DNA of 64,000 bases from positions 20,390 to 84,389 of the forward strand of contig VGDL01000008.1 of assembly GCA_016869735.1 (NCBI GenBank), written 5' to 3'. The DNA is from Alphaproteobacteria bacterium (GTDB lineage: Bacteria > Pseudomonadota > Alphaproteobacteria > Acetobacterales > Acetobacteraceae). Under the pieces are notes generated by a model. It was not told the DNA's origin. It saw nothing but the letters and a program-made list of their open reading frames with translations, and made no database searches. Of the stretch, positions 17,593 to 25,318 are shown in pieces. How positions within the stretch are numbered: the first letter of the stretch is position 1; each line of letters starts with the position of its first letter. A program made the position numbers and the translations under genes.

Positions 17593-19410
17593 ATGGCCGC
17601 GCCACGTTTGCTCCTGAAGACTGATCTTGCCGGGCTGCAACCCTTGCTGTTGCGCGGCCAGCCAGTGCATGCGCTGCATCAGCGCCTGACCGACCAACTC
17701 GCTGCCCGGGGCGCGCCTGCCGCGCTGTTCGCCGAGCCCATTACCGGGGCCGGGGCCATTTCCTGGTATGGCGAAGCGACTGGCGAACCGCAGCCCTTGC
17801 CCAGCCTTTCCGCTGCGCGGCGGGCAGAGGCTGAAGCCGTGCTGTCCCGCCAGATTCAGGCGCTGGAACCGCTGCTGGATGATGCGGAAATCGGCCCGCT
17901 GCTCCGCCGCGCCTTGGTGCTGCCCAGCGCCGATTCCATCCTGGTGCTGGACGGCCAGATCATCCTGACCGGTTGGGGTTTGGCAGCGCGGGAGATTGCC
18001 GAAGACCCCGCCGCGCTTGCCGCGCAACTCCGCCGCGTTTTAGGGCCTTGTTCGCAGCGTTTGGCCGCCGCGCCTGATGGGTTTCTCTCAGGCGCTGCCA
18101 TGGCCGCACCCGTATCGGCAGCGCCTGCCGCGCCACCCCCTGCTGTAGCCCGCGCGGCAGCACCGCCACCGCCGCCACCCGCAGCCGCGCCCATAATGGC
18201 TGCGGCGCCGCGCGCGCCTTTTGGCGGGGCGGCTTGGCTTCTCCCGCTGCTCGCTCTTGTGGCGCTGATTTTCTTGGCGCTCGGCTTTTGGCTCGCCTGG
18301 ATGCACATGCAGCGCGATCTGGCGGGGCAACAGCAAACCGTCTCCATCGTGGATGATGCCGCAACCCGCAACGCCATCCGCCTGCAACGCGAAACCAATG
18401 AGGCGCTGGAGCGTGACCTGGAACGTATGCGGCGCCTGGCTGCAACGCCCAATGTCTGCACGCCGGAAGGCCCGCTTGGCCTGAACCCGCCGCCAGAACG
18501 CCAACCAGTGCGGCCTGAGAGCGTGCCCCCCGCCATTCCGCAGCGGCAAGGTGAGGCACCACGGCCCTTCAGCGGTTCCCTCGCGCAATTGCTGGAACAT
18601 GCGACGGTGATGATTGCCTCGGCCGGGCCGTCGGGGATTGGTCATGGCAGCGGGTTTTTCATCGCCGGCGATCTGGTGCTGACGAACGCCCATGTCGTGC
18701 AACAGGCCGATCCCAACCAGATATTCGTCATGTCGCGCGCCATGGGCCGCGCGGTGAAGGCGCAGCTGGTCAGCATGACGCGCGACGCGGGCGGTGGGCC
18801 GGTTGAACCCGGCATGCCGGATTTCGCGCTGCTCAGGCTGCCGGAAGCGGTGGCCGGCGCGCAGCCACTGGCACTGACACCCACCGCCGATAAGCTTCTG
18901 GATGTGGTGGCGGCGGGCTATCCCGCTTCTGTCGTGCAGGTCGAACAGGGCATGCAGGAATTGCAGCAGGGCAGGCTTGGCACGCCGCCCGAATTGGTGC
19001 TGACGCGGGGCAGCATCAGCACCATCCAGCGGCTGGAAAATGGCCTGGTGGTCATGCCGCATTCGGCCGATATCTCACCGGGCAATTCGGGCGGGCCGCT
19101 GGTGGATACATGCGGGCGTGTGGTTGGCATCAATACCTTTGTCAGTTTCGCGACCCAGGTCGCGGATCGCGTCAAATACGCGCAAAAAACCGAAAGCCTG
19201 CTACCCTGGCTGCAACAGCAGAATGTGCAGACGGTGGTGAAGGCTGAAGCCTGTGAACCCGTGGTGCCCGGCCTGCCGGCAACACCAGCGCCGCCCGCAA
19301 ATGCGCCTGCCACGCCGGCGACACCGGCGCCCGCACCCGCACCTGCTGCACCGGCACCCGCGCCCGCGCCCGCACCCGCGCCCCCTGCCGGGGCCGGGGC
19401 GCCGCGTTAA
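17593..19410 (+). CDS. Membrane-anchored trypsin-like serine protease, first paralog of the cluster
   Basis: 605 residues. The N-terminal domain (about 1-165) is related to the next three genes: it has ALFAEP, then an ISWY segment, and ends with LTGWG. An Ala/Pro-rich stretch follows, then one membrane helix (about 212-236), a helical segment ending at C289, and a trypsin-like protease domain with H367 (TNAHVV), D410 (DFALLRL) and S499 (GNSGGPL). The C-terminal 50 residues are an Ala/Pro repeat. There is no signal peptide, so the N-terminus is probably cytoplasmic and the protease periplasmic. No PDZ domain, unlike DegP. It heads a run of co-directional genes. Confidence 0.8.
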   Translation: MAAPRLLLKTDLAGLQPLLLRGQPVHALHQRLTDQLAARGAPAALFAEPITGAGAISWYGEATGEPQPLPSLSAARRAEAEAVLSRQIQALEPLLDDAEIGPLLRRALVLPSADSILVLDGQIILTGWGLAAREIAEDPAALAAQLRRVLGPCSQRLAAAPDGFLSGAAMAAPVSAAPAAPPPAVARAAAPPPPPPAAAPIMAAAPRAPFGGAAWLLPLLALVALIFLALGFWLAWMHMQRDLAGQQQTVSIVDDAATRNAIRLQRETNEALERDLERMRRLAATPNVCTPEGPLGLNPPPERQPVRPESVPPAIPQRQGEAPRPFSGSLAQLLEHATVMIASAGPSGIGHGSGFFIAGDLVLTNAHVVQQADPNQIFVMSRAMGRAVKAQLVSMTRDAGGGPVEPGMPDFALLRLPEAVAGAQPLALTPTADKLLDVVAAGYPASVVQVEQGMQELQQGRLGTPPELVLTRGSISTIQRLENGLVVMPHSADISPGNSGGPLVDTCGRVVGINTFVSFATQVADRVKYAQKTESLLPWLQQQNVQTVVKAEACEPVVPGLPATPAPPANAPATPATPAPAPAPAAPAPAPAPAPAPPAGAGAPR

Positions 19411-19425
19411 GCGGGCGCCGCGCGC

Positions 19426-20709
19426 ATGTCCGGTTCCGGCGATGGCAGCCTGATTGCCACAACGCGCAATGCGGAATTGCAGGTTCTGGGCTCAGGCGGG
19501 CAGCTTGCGGTCCAGGCCTGGGATCAGATCAGCGGCTATTTGCGCCGTGCGCGTAGCCCGGCCCATGCCGCGCTTTTTGCTGAGCCCAATCCAGACGCAG
19601 ATCGCGGCATCACGGATTGGTATGCGGCAGGGCAGGGCGCGGCGCCGCCGCTGGAATCGCTGCCCGATGCGGCACGGGAAGCGCCACGCGCCGAATTCGC
19701 GCGGCTTTACGGCGATATCCGCGAAGAAGCAGATCGGCTGCGCGCCAGCACGCGCGAGAGTGAGCGTTTTCTTGGCGAATTGATCGCGCTTGCGCTGATC
19801 ACGCCCGCGACCGATTGCCTGCGCGTGATCGGCGGCCAGCCCGTGCTGGTCGCTTGGGGGCATGCGAAATTGGGTGAGGCACCCAGCCCCGAATTGCTGA
19901 TTGGCATGACGCGTCGGCGCGGGGCTGGCCTGGCGCCGATGCAGATTGTCGGCCCGCCTGCCGCAGCCCCCGCGCAAAAATCTTGGTTGTTTTGGCTGCT
20001 GGGCTTGCTCGGGCTTTTGTTCCTGCTGCTGTTGTTGCTGCTGCTCCTGTGGCGCGACCCCTTTGGCTGGTTCAAGGCCGCGCTGCCGCAATGCGTGGTG
20101 CAGCCGGGCAATGCCGAATTGCTTGATGAACTCCGCGCCGCGCAGGCACGCGAAGCGGCGCTGCGTGGAGATATCGCGCGGGAGATGCTGCGCCTTGGGG
20201 ATCGGCGCACCGCCTGCCCGCCACCGGAACCGCCGCCACCCCCGCCACCTCCGCCCCGCCGGGCGGAGCCACCCCCGCCCCCCCCGCCCCCCCCGCCCCC
20301 ACGGCAGGAAGATGCGGAACGCGCCCGGCGCGAAGGTGCGCGCAGCGGGCGGGTGCAGATCATCCTTGCCTGGGATGATCGCAATGATCTTGACCTGATG
20401 ATGGTCTGCCCGAATGGTGAGCGGCTTTATTTCGATCGGCGCCAAGCCTGTGGCGCCGAATTGGATGTGGACCGCAATGCGGGCAATAATGGGTTGACGC
20501 CAACGCCTGTGGAAAACATCGTTTTTGTGGCGGAACCAGCGCCGGGGCGCTACCGGATCATCGTCTCGCATTTCCAGAACAACCCGCCATCACCGGCTTC
20601 TTCGCCGTATCGCGTGACGGTGAAGCGCGAAGGCCGGCCGGATCAGGTTTTCACCGGGCGCGTGGCGGCCAGGCAGCAGGTTGAGGCAGGGCATTTCGAT
20701 GTGCCCTAA
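19426..20709 (+). CDS. Second cluster paralog, C-terminal DUF2135-like domain
   Basis: 427 residues on the same plan. The N-terminal domain has ALFAEP, an ITDWY segment and LVAWG; one membrane helix is at about 186-208, made almost only of Leu. Then C223, a helical segment and C264, exactly 41 residues apart, and a Pro/Arg linker. The C-terminal domain (about 308-427) begins VQIILAWDDRNDLDLMMVCP, resembling the DUF2135/YfaP beta domain found on bacterial surface proteins. Fifteen bases separate it from the protease gene; the ribosome site is weak, suggesting coupling. Confidence 0.75.
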   Translation: MSGSGDGSLIATTRNAELQVLGSGGQLAVQAWDQISGYLRRARSPAHAALFAEPNPDADRGITDWYAAGQGAAPPLESLPDAAREAPRAEFARLYGDIREEADRLRASTRESERFLGELIALALITPATDCLRVIGGQPVLVAWGHAKLGEAPSPELLIGMTRRRGAGLAPMQIVGPPAAAPAQKSWLFWLLGLLGLLFLLLLLLLLLWRDPFGWFKAALPQCVVQPGNAELLDELRAAQAREAALRGDIAREMLRLGDRRTACPPPEPPPPPPPPPRRAEPPPPPPPPPPPRQEDAERARREGARSGRVQIILAWDDRNDLDLMMVCPNGERLYFDRRQACGAELDVDRNAGNNGLTPTPVENIVFVAEPAPGRYRIIVSHFQNNPPSPASSPYRVTVKREGRPDQVFTGRVAARQQVEAGHFDVP

Positions 20710-20754
20710 AGGGCGCGGAAAGACTTCTTTGTGGGATAGGGGCGGGGGCGCCTG

Positions 20755-21480
20755 ATGCAGCCTTTGTCAACGCTTCCGCTTGATAGGTATCGATCACTCC
20801 TGCCATCGGGGCAGGATCATGCTGGTGCGCATCAGGCGCTGGTCGCGTTGCTCGGTGAATGCGTGGGGGCGGAGGTTACTGGTTTTTTTGCGCCAATCCG
20901 CGCGATTGAGCAGGGCATCCGCTTTTTCGCTCCGGAAGGCCGCGTGGCGCGCTTTGCCGAATTGGATGCCACCGGCCAGGACAGGCTGCGCGCCGAGATC
21001 GGGCGGATCATCAGTGCATTGCGCCGCGCCGCTGCCCTGGCGGCGGCGGAAAATCCGGCAGTGGCGGGACATCTTCCGGCCCTGGTCGCCGCCGCCATCG
21101 AAATCCCAAGCTTTGAGGAGGTATTTGCCCATGAAGGCCGCCCGGTGCTGGCGGGCTGGGGCATGGCGCCGGCCAATGCACCGGGCGGGCTTGGGCTATT
21201 GCGTGGGTTGGATGACGGCAAGCCCGCCGAAGCGCCGGGGCGCGCGCCCTTGGTCGCGCTGGGGGCGGCGCTGGTCGCGCTGCTTTTGCTTGGGGCGCTC
21301 TCGGCCTTTGCCGCGCCCTGGATTGCGCGCTGGCTGACGCCGGAGCCCGGCATGTGCCGCGTAGAGGAGAATGATTTGGGCACCATGCAAACCTTGCTTC
21401 GCGAAAGGGAGCGGGAGCGGGAACTCCGCCATCGTATGGCGACGCTGGAGGAAGAATTTGGCCGCCGCCGCGCCGAATGC
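20755..21480 (+). repeat. Direct repeat, copy 1 (N-terminal half of paralog 3)
   Basis: Codons 1-242 of this gene match codons 1-242 of the gene starting at 22061 with a constant offset of 1306 bases and no gap. Long stretches are identical at the DNA level (for example around 20980-21110 against 22286-22416). This is a tandem duplication of the anchoring half only. Confidence 0.85.
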
Positions 21481-21972
21481 GCATTGCCAGAACCATCGCC
21501 ACCGCCTCCGGTGCCTGAGCCGCCGCCGCCGCCTCCACCTCCACCACCGCCGCCGCGCCCCATCCCGCCACCGCCTCTGCCCGCAGAGCGTTGGGACAGG
21601 GGGGACCTTGGGTTATTGAATGGTTGTTGGGTACTTGGTGCCGAAACGCAGGCCACACTAACCATGAATGGTCGTTCCGAACCTTGCCGTGTGCTGGCTG
21701 GAAGAATCTGCTTCGGCGAAAATGGCCGTGGTACCCGCGAATCGGTAGCGAATTGTCCAAGCGCAAGCAGGATCACATGTACCGCGCCGGTGACAGGGAG
21801 TTTTGCTGGAAGCACGCTGCGTATAACGCAGCCTCAGGTACTTTGTGTACCAGCCTCAATCAACTGGCGCCCTGATACGCTGAATTGCACACGCATCAGC
21901 AATAACTTGGCAAGGTGCGTTGATAGTCGCGGCTTCCATCATGACTTCCGTATGGAAGGCGGGCGCCGTTGA
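20755..21972 (+). CDS. Third cluster paralog, Cys-rich C-terminal domain
   Basis: 405 residues. N-terminal domain with GFFAP and LAGWG; membrane helix at about 164-187; C201 and C242 bracket a charged helix (LLREREREREL); then a Pro-rich linker of about 35 residues. The C-terminal domain (about 280-405) has eight cysteines and begins LLNGCWVLG; I do not recognise it with certainty. From about base 21590 the DNA uses more A/T-ending codons than its surroundings. The first 242 codons align without a gap to the next gene, about four residues in five being identical; after C242 the two are unrelated. Confidence 0.75.
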   Translation: MQPLSTLPLDRYRSLLPSGQDHAGAHQALVALLGECVGAEVTGFFAPIRAIEQGIRFFAPEGRVARFAELDATGQDRLRAEIGRIISALRRAAALAAAENPAVAGHLPALVAAAIEIPSFEEVFAHEGRPVLAGWGMAPANAPGGLGLLRGLDDGKPAEAPGRAPLVALGAALVALLLLGALSAFAAPWIARWLTPEPGMCRVEENDLGTMQTLLRERERERELRHRMATLEEEFGRRRAECALPEPSPPPPVPEPPPPPPPPPPPPRPIPPPPLPAERWDRGDLGLLNGCWVLGAETQATLTMNGRSEPCRVLAGRICFGENGRGTRESVANCPSASRITCTAPVTGSFAGSTLRITQPQVLCVPASINWRPDTLNCTRISNNLARCVDSRGFHHDFRMEGGRR

Positions 21973-22060
21973 AAATGGCCCCTCGACTATTCCATAGGCG
22001 AATTTCTGTTATTCAGCTTCCTGACTGGGCTTGCCGCTCTGCGAGCTTGGATGGCCCGCC

Positions 22061-22786
22061 ATGCAGCCGCTGATCACGCTCCCGCTTGATGGTTATCGGG
22101 TGATCCTGCCGGCGGGGCAGGATCACGCTGCGGCACACCGCGCCTTAACGGCGCTGCTGGGTGAAGCGCTGGGGCCGGAGGTCACCGGCTTTTTCGCGCC
22201 AGTCAGCGCGACTGAACAGGGCTTAAGCTTCTTCGCCCCGGAAGGCCGCGTTGCGCGTTTTGCCGAACTTGATCCGATCGGCCAGGACAGGCTGCGCGCC
22301 GAGATCGGGCGGATCATCAGCGAACTCCGCCGCGCCGCTGCCCTGGCGGCGGCGGAAAATCCGGCAGCGGCGGGACATCTGCCGGCCCTGGTCGCTGCCG
22401 CGATTGAAATCCCAAGCTTTGAGCAGGTTTTCGCCCATGAAGGCCGCCCGGTGCTGGCGGGCTGGGGCACTGCACCCGCCAATGTGCCGGGCGGGCTTGG
22501 GCTATTGCGCCCATTGGATGATGGCCGGCCCGCCGAATCGCCTGCCCGCGCGCCCCTGGCGGCGCTCGGTGCCGCTTTGCTTGCGCTATTCTTGCTGGGT
22601 GCCTTGGCGGCTTTCGCCGCGCCATGGATCACCCGCTGGCTGGCGCCGGAAGCTGGCATGTGCCGCGTGGAACAAGGCGACCTGGACGCGATGCACACCC
22701 TGCTGCGTGAACGGGAACGTGAGAGGGAACTGCGCAACCGCCTGGCCGTGCTGGACGAAGAACTTGGCCGCCGCCGCGCGGAATGC
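22061..22786 (+). repeat. Direct repeat, copy 2 (N-terminal half of paralog 4)
   Basis: Second copy of the 726-base duplicated segment. Similarity stops right after the second bracketing cysteine, at the start of the Pro-rich linker, which is where a module swap would be expected. Confidence 0.85.
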
Positions 22787-23284
22787 CCGCTACCGGAGGC
22801 CCCGCCCCCGCCGCCTCCGCCGCCACCACCTACAGCGCCGGAACCACCGCGCCAGCCGGAACCCAGGCCCGAACCACCGCCCCCGCCCCCGCCGCCTCCT
22901 CCGCCGCGCCCGACACCGCCGCCGCGCCCGGTGGAGCGGCCCTTGGAACGCCCGCCCAATGTCGAGCCCTGCAACTCCGAAGTACAAAGCGGCGGGCGCG
23001 GCATTACGGAGACGCGGCATTATTTGGGGCCAAACCCTGGGCGCGTTTCCATACCCTACAATACGCGGATGGAGCCTGATCGCATCCGCGTCTATCACCG
23101 TGGGCGGCTGCTTTCGGAAACGCCGGGTTTTGTTTCCGGCAATGGCGCGATTTCCTTTGACTGGAACCCGCCGCGCGGTGGTTCGGCTGAGGATTATGTA
23201 GTCACGGTTGAGGTCATGGGCACGCCCGGATCACCTTCCACGCGTTGGGATTACCGTATCGGCTGCCCCGGTGGCGGGCGGTGA
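22061..23284 (+). CDS. Fourth cluster paralog, beta-sandwich-like C-terminal domain
   Basis: 407 residues from the ATG at 22061; this start matches the paralog's MQPL..LPLD N-terminus, while the frame extends ten codons further to a TTG. N-terminal domain with GFFAP and LAGWG, membrane helix at about 164-187, C201 and C242 41 residues apart, then about 65 residues of Pro-rich linker. The C-terminal domain (about 305-407) runs from PCNSEV to IGCP and contains VSIPYNTRMEPDRIRVYHRG and VSGNGAISFDW, strand-rich and bounded by two cysteines; it looks like a small beta-sandwich. Function unknown. Confidence 0.75.
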   Translation: MQPLITLPLDGYRVILPAGQDHAAAHRALTALLGEALGPEVTGFFAPVSATEQGLSFFAPEGRVARFAELDPIGQDRLRAEIGRIISELRRAAALAAAENPAAAGHLPALVAAAIEIPSFEQVFAHEGRPVLAGWGTAPANVPGGLGLLRPLDDGRPAESPARAPLAALGAALLALFLLGALAAFAAPWITRWLAPEAGMCRVEQGDLDAMHTLLRERERERELRNRLAVLDEELGRRRAECPLPEAPPPPPPPPPPTAPEPPRQPEPRPEPPPPPPPPPPPRPTPPPRPVERPLERPPNVEPCNSEVQSGGRGITETRHYLGPNPGRVSIPYNTRMEPDRIRVYHRGRLLSETPGFVSGNGAISFDWNPPRGGSAEDYVVTVEVMGTPGSPSTRWDYRIGCPGGGR

Positions 23285-23372
23285 GGGTGCTGCGATGATT
23301 TTGCCGCAAAGCTGCGCTATTCATGCCATAGTGATAGGATAGCTAAGCCACAATCGAAGGGATCCCCCGCCC

Positions 23373-24083
23373 ATGACCCTGCTTGCCTCGGCCCGCCAAA
23401 AACCTGCTCTCAAGAGTGCAGCTGTATTGCTGTCCTTGTCGCTGCTGCTGCCCGCCTGCCAAAACCCCAATGCGAGCGCCAGTGGCCAGCCCTTGACCGC
23501 TGAACAACAGGCCATGCGCCAGCAATCCCAGCGCTGGAACCAAACCGCCGCGACGGGCGCGCTGGCCGGTGCGGCGACCGGCGCTGCGGCTGCCGCCGCC
23601 TTTGGGCGCGGCAATACGGGCCAGAATGCGTTGATCGGCGCGGGTATTGGCGCGCTGGTGGGGCTTGCCGCCGGCATGGCAGTGGCAGAACGCAATCTTG
23701 CCTTTGAAAATCGTGAAGCCAGCGCTTCCCAGCGCATCCAATCCGCGCAGCAAGTCGCCAATAACCTGAACAATACCGCCGCCGCTTCTGAACAGGTGGC
23801 AAAGCAGAATCAGCAGCGCCTGGCGCAGCTTGATCGGCAATACCGCGCGGGCCAGATCACCGCCGCGCAATATCGTGCTGAAACCGCAACCATGCGCGAG
23901 GATGCGGAGCTTATGCGCAAGACCGCCGGCGAAGCGCGCGATGCGCGCCAGCGTTTGGTGGCAAGTTCCCGCCAAGTGCCACAATTGATGAATGAAGAAG
24001 CGAAGATGGACCAGGCGCAGCGCCGGCTTGAAGCGGCGGCTGATGATCTTGAATCGGCGCTTCGCCGCGTGCCGACGGGCTGA
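23373..24083 (+). CDS. Glycine-zipper lipoprotein with coiled coil
   Basis: 236 residues. A lipoprotein signal ends at LLPAC (C29). Residues about 60-110 form two Gly/Ala-rich zipper helices (TGALAGAATGAAAAAAFG, then IGAGIGALVGLAAGMAV), a type that inserts in or packs on membranes. The rest is a long charged helix likely to form a coiled coil. It follows the four paralogs in the same direction, and the next lipoprotein starts six bases after it. Probably outer-membrane attached; function unknown. Confidence 0.75.
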   Translation: MTLLASARQKPALKSAAVLLSLSLLLPACQNPNASASGQPLTAEQQAMRQQSQRWNQTAATGALAGAATGAAAAAAFGRGNTGQNALIGAGIGALVGLAAGMAVAERNLAFENREASASQRIQSAQQVANNLNNTAAASEQVAKQNQQRLAQLDRQYRAGQITAAQYRAETATMREDAELMRKTAGEARDARQRLVASSRQVPQLMNEEAKMDQAQRRLEAAADDLESALRRVPTG

Positions 24084-24089
24084 CGCGCC

Positions 24090-24593
24090 ATGAAGCTGAA
24101 ATCCCTTCGCGCCATCGCACCGGTTTTGCTGCTGGCTGGCTGCGCCGGCGCTGGCCCCGCTTCCGAACGCGGTTTCTTCACCGGCATTGGCGCTGCCGTC
24201 AGCGGTGAGGATGTGCGCGGCGCGCAACGGCTGGAAAGCTCCGCCGCGCTGCAGGAACGTGCCGCGCAAATGGCGGCTGAACGCAATAATGCTGCACAGG
24301 CCGAAGCCGCGCGCAGCACCGCGGCGGTGCGCGCTTCAGAACAGCGGCTCGCGCGGTTGCAGCGTGATTTGGCGCAGCAACGCGCAACACTCGAACGGCT
24401 GCGCGCTGAACGCGCGCAAAACCCGGAAGCGGCGGCAGAGGGCGCGCGGTTGCAATCGGAATTGGATACGCTGGAACGCGACCGCCGCGCCGCTGCCGCG
24501 CGGGCTGGTGGACCATCAGCGGATCAGGTGCAAAGCATCGAACGCCGCGCGGGCGAATTGGATGCGGCGTTGCAGCGCTTCGGGCGGATTTAG
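24090..24593 (+). CDS. Small coiled-coil lipoprotein
   Basis: 167 residues. Lipobox LLAGC (C18), then a short Gly-rich segment (FFTGIGAAVSGED) and an almost continuous charged coiled coil to the end. It starts six bases after the previous lipoprotein gene. Its TAG stop codon is the first three bases of the palindromic element at 24591, so the natural C-terminus may have been changed by that element. Confidence 0.75.
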   Translation: MKLKSLRAIAPVLLLAGCAGAGPASERGFFTGIGAAVSGEDVRGAQRLESSAALQERAAQMAAERNNAAQAEAARSTAAVRASEQRLARLQRDLAQQRATLERLRAERAQNPEAAAEGARLQSELDTLERDRRAAAARAGGPSADQVQSIERRAGELDAALQRFGRI

Positions 24594-24695
24594 AGCAGAT
24601 GACGTTCAGATGGATAAATCTGAACGTGTGCAGATGCTCGAAAAACAAAGGCGTAGAACGTGGTGGGTGAACCCACGTGAACGCAACATGCTCTA
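24591..24695. repeat. 105-bp palindromic element with terminal inverted repeats
   Basis: The ends are TAGAGCA (24591-24597) and TGCTCTA (24689-24695), perfect seven-base inverted repeats. Inside, ACGTTCAGAT and ATCTGAACGT form a ten-pair hairpin with a six-base loop, and a second hairpin centres on GTGGG/CCCAC. It lies between convergent genes, and its outer TAG triplets are the stop codons of both. It looks like a short non-coding mobile or REP/MITE-like element. Confidence 0.65.
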
Positions 24696-25268
24696 GCGCA
24701 TTTCCCGCGTTTCACTATCAACAGGCAGGAGCCTGAGGCCGGCTTGGTGAGTGACAAGGCGATACTGCACTTGCCTGATCCCGCCGCTTGGCGCTGCGTT
24801 GGGATCGCCATCACGATAGATCGGGAATTGGCGCACTAGCCGATCCGCCGAGACAGAAAAACGGTCCCTGCCCATATAGCCAGCGGAAAGCTTTGGATCA
24901 TCGGCTATTTCGGGCATGGTGATCACTGCCATGGCCGATCCACGATGGACCGCATGGCCCACCACTGTCCCGTATGAACCACTACCCGCAGATTGCACGA
25001 AAACATAAATCTCTGGCGCGCCATTGCCATCCAGGTCCGCGACCTCGGCGCCGATGACGGAACCTTCAATCTTTTGTTCAATCACTTGCGGGGAATGCAG
25101 CGCGCCTGACGGGGTGATGCATAGCGTGTTTTCTGATCCTTCATTGGCGCAAACGACATGGAAGTTTACACTCTGAAGAGCGAGTGTCTTGTTGAAAAAC
25201 CCCTGGGCATGGGCTTGCGAAAACATCGTGACGGCAAGCGCCAGCGTTAGTTGTGCCATCCGAAGCAT
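24693..25268 (-). CDS. PliI-type periplasmic lysozyme inhibitor
   Basis: 191 residues with a signal peptide cleaved near AHAQ. The mature part follows the PliI family (inhibitors of I-type lysozyme): an N-terminal FNKTLALQ strand, then GAEVADLDGNGAPEIYVFV, SAGSGSYGTVV, GYMGRDRFSV, FPIYRDGDPNA and GGIRQVQYRLV. Two cysteines (VVCA, TLCI) may pair. The start at 25268 has AGGA ahead and gives the signal peptide; the frame extends upstream without one. Its stop codon lies in the palindromic element. It probably protects the cell wall against host or predator lysozyme. Confidence 0.75.
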   Translation of the reverse strand: MLRMAQLTLALAVTMFSQAHAQGFFNKTLALQSVNFHVVCANEGSENTLCITPSGALHSPQVIEQKIEGSVIGAEVADLDGNGAPEIYVFVQSAGSGSYGTVVGHAVHRGSAMAVITMPEIADDPKLSAGYMGRDRFSVSADRLVRQFPIYRDGDPNAAPSGGIRQVQYRLVTHQAGLRLLPVDSETREMR

Positions 25269-25318
25269 GTTCTGTCCTTTATCCGTAGAATCTGAATATG
25301 AGAGCCGCCATGCGGCCA

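Noticed and set aside
19300..19400. GCACCCGCGCCC-like repeats at the end of the protease gene.
   Set aside because: In-frame Ala/Pro tail of the protein; no spacers and no separate repeat function seen.
20220..20310. CCGCC-type tandem repeats in the linkers of the display-cluster genes (also 21480-21590 and 22795-22940).
   Set aside because: They encode Pro-rich linkers in frame; this is codon repetition in a protein spacer, not a satellite or CRISPR array.
23285..23372. Internal promoter before the first lipoprotein gene.
   Set aside because: TTGCCG is present near 23299 but no -10 box lies at a proper distance; the evidence is too weak to list.
17593..24700. Genomic island carrying the display cluster.
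   Set aside because: No integrase, transposase, tRNA or direct flanking repeats are seen, and most of the cluster has the same composition as its neighbours. Only the module at 21590-21985 stands out.
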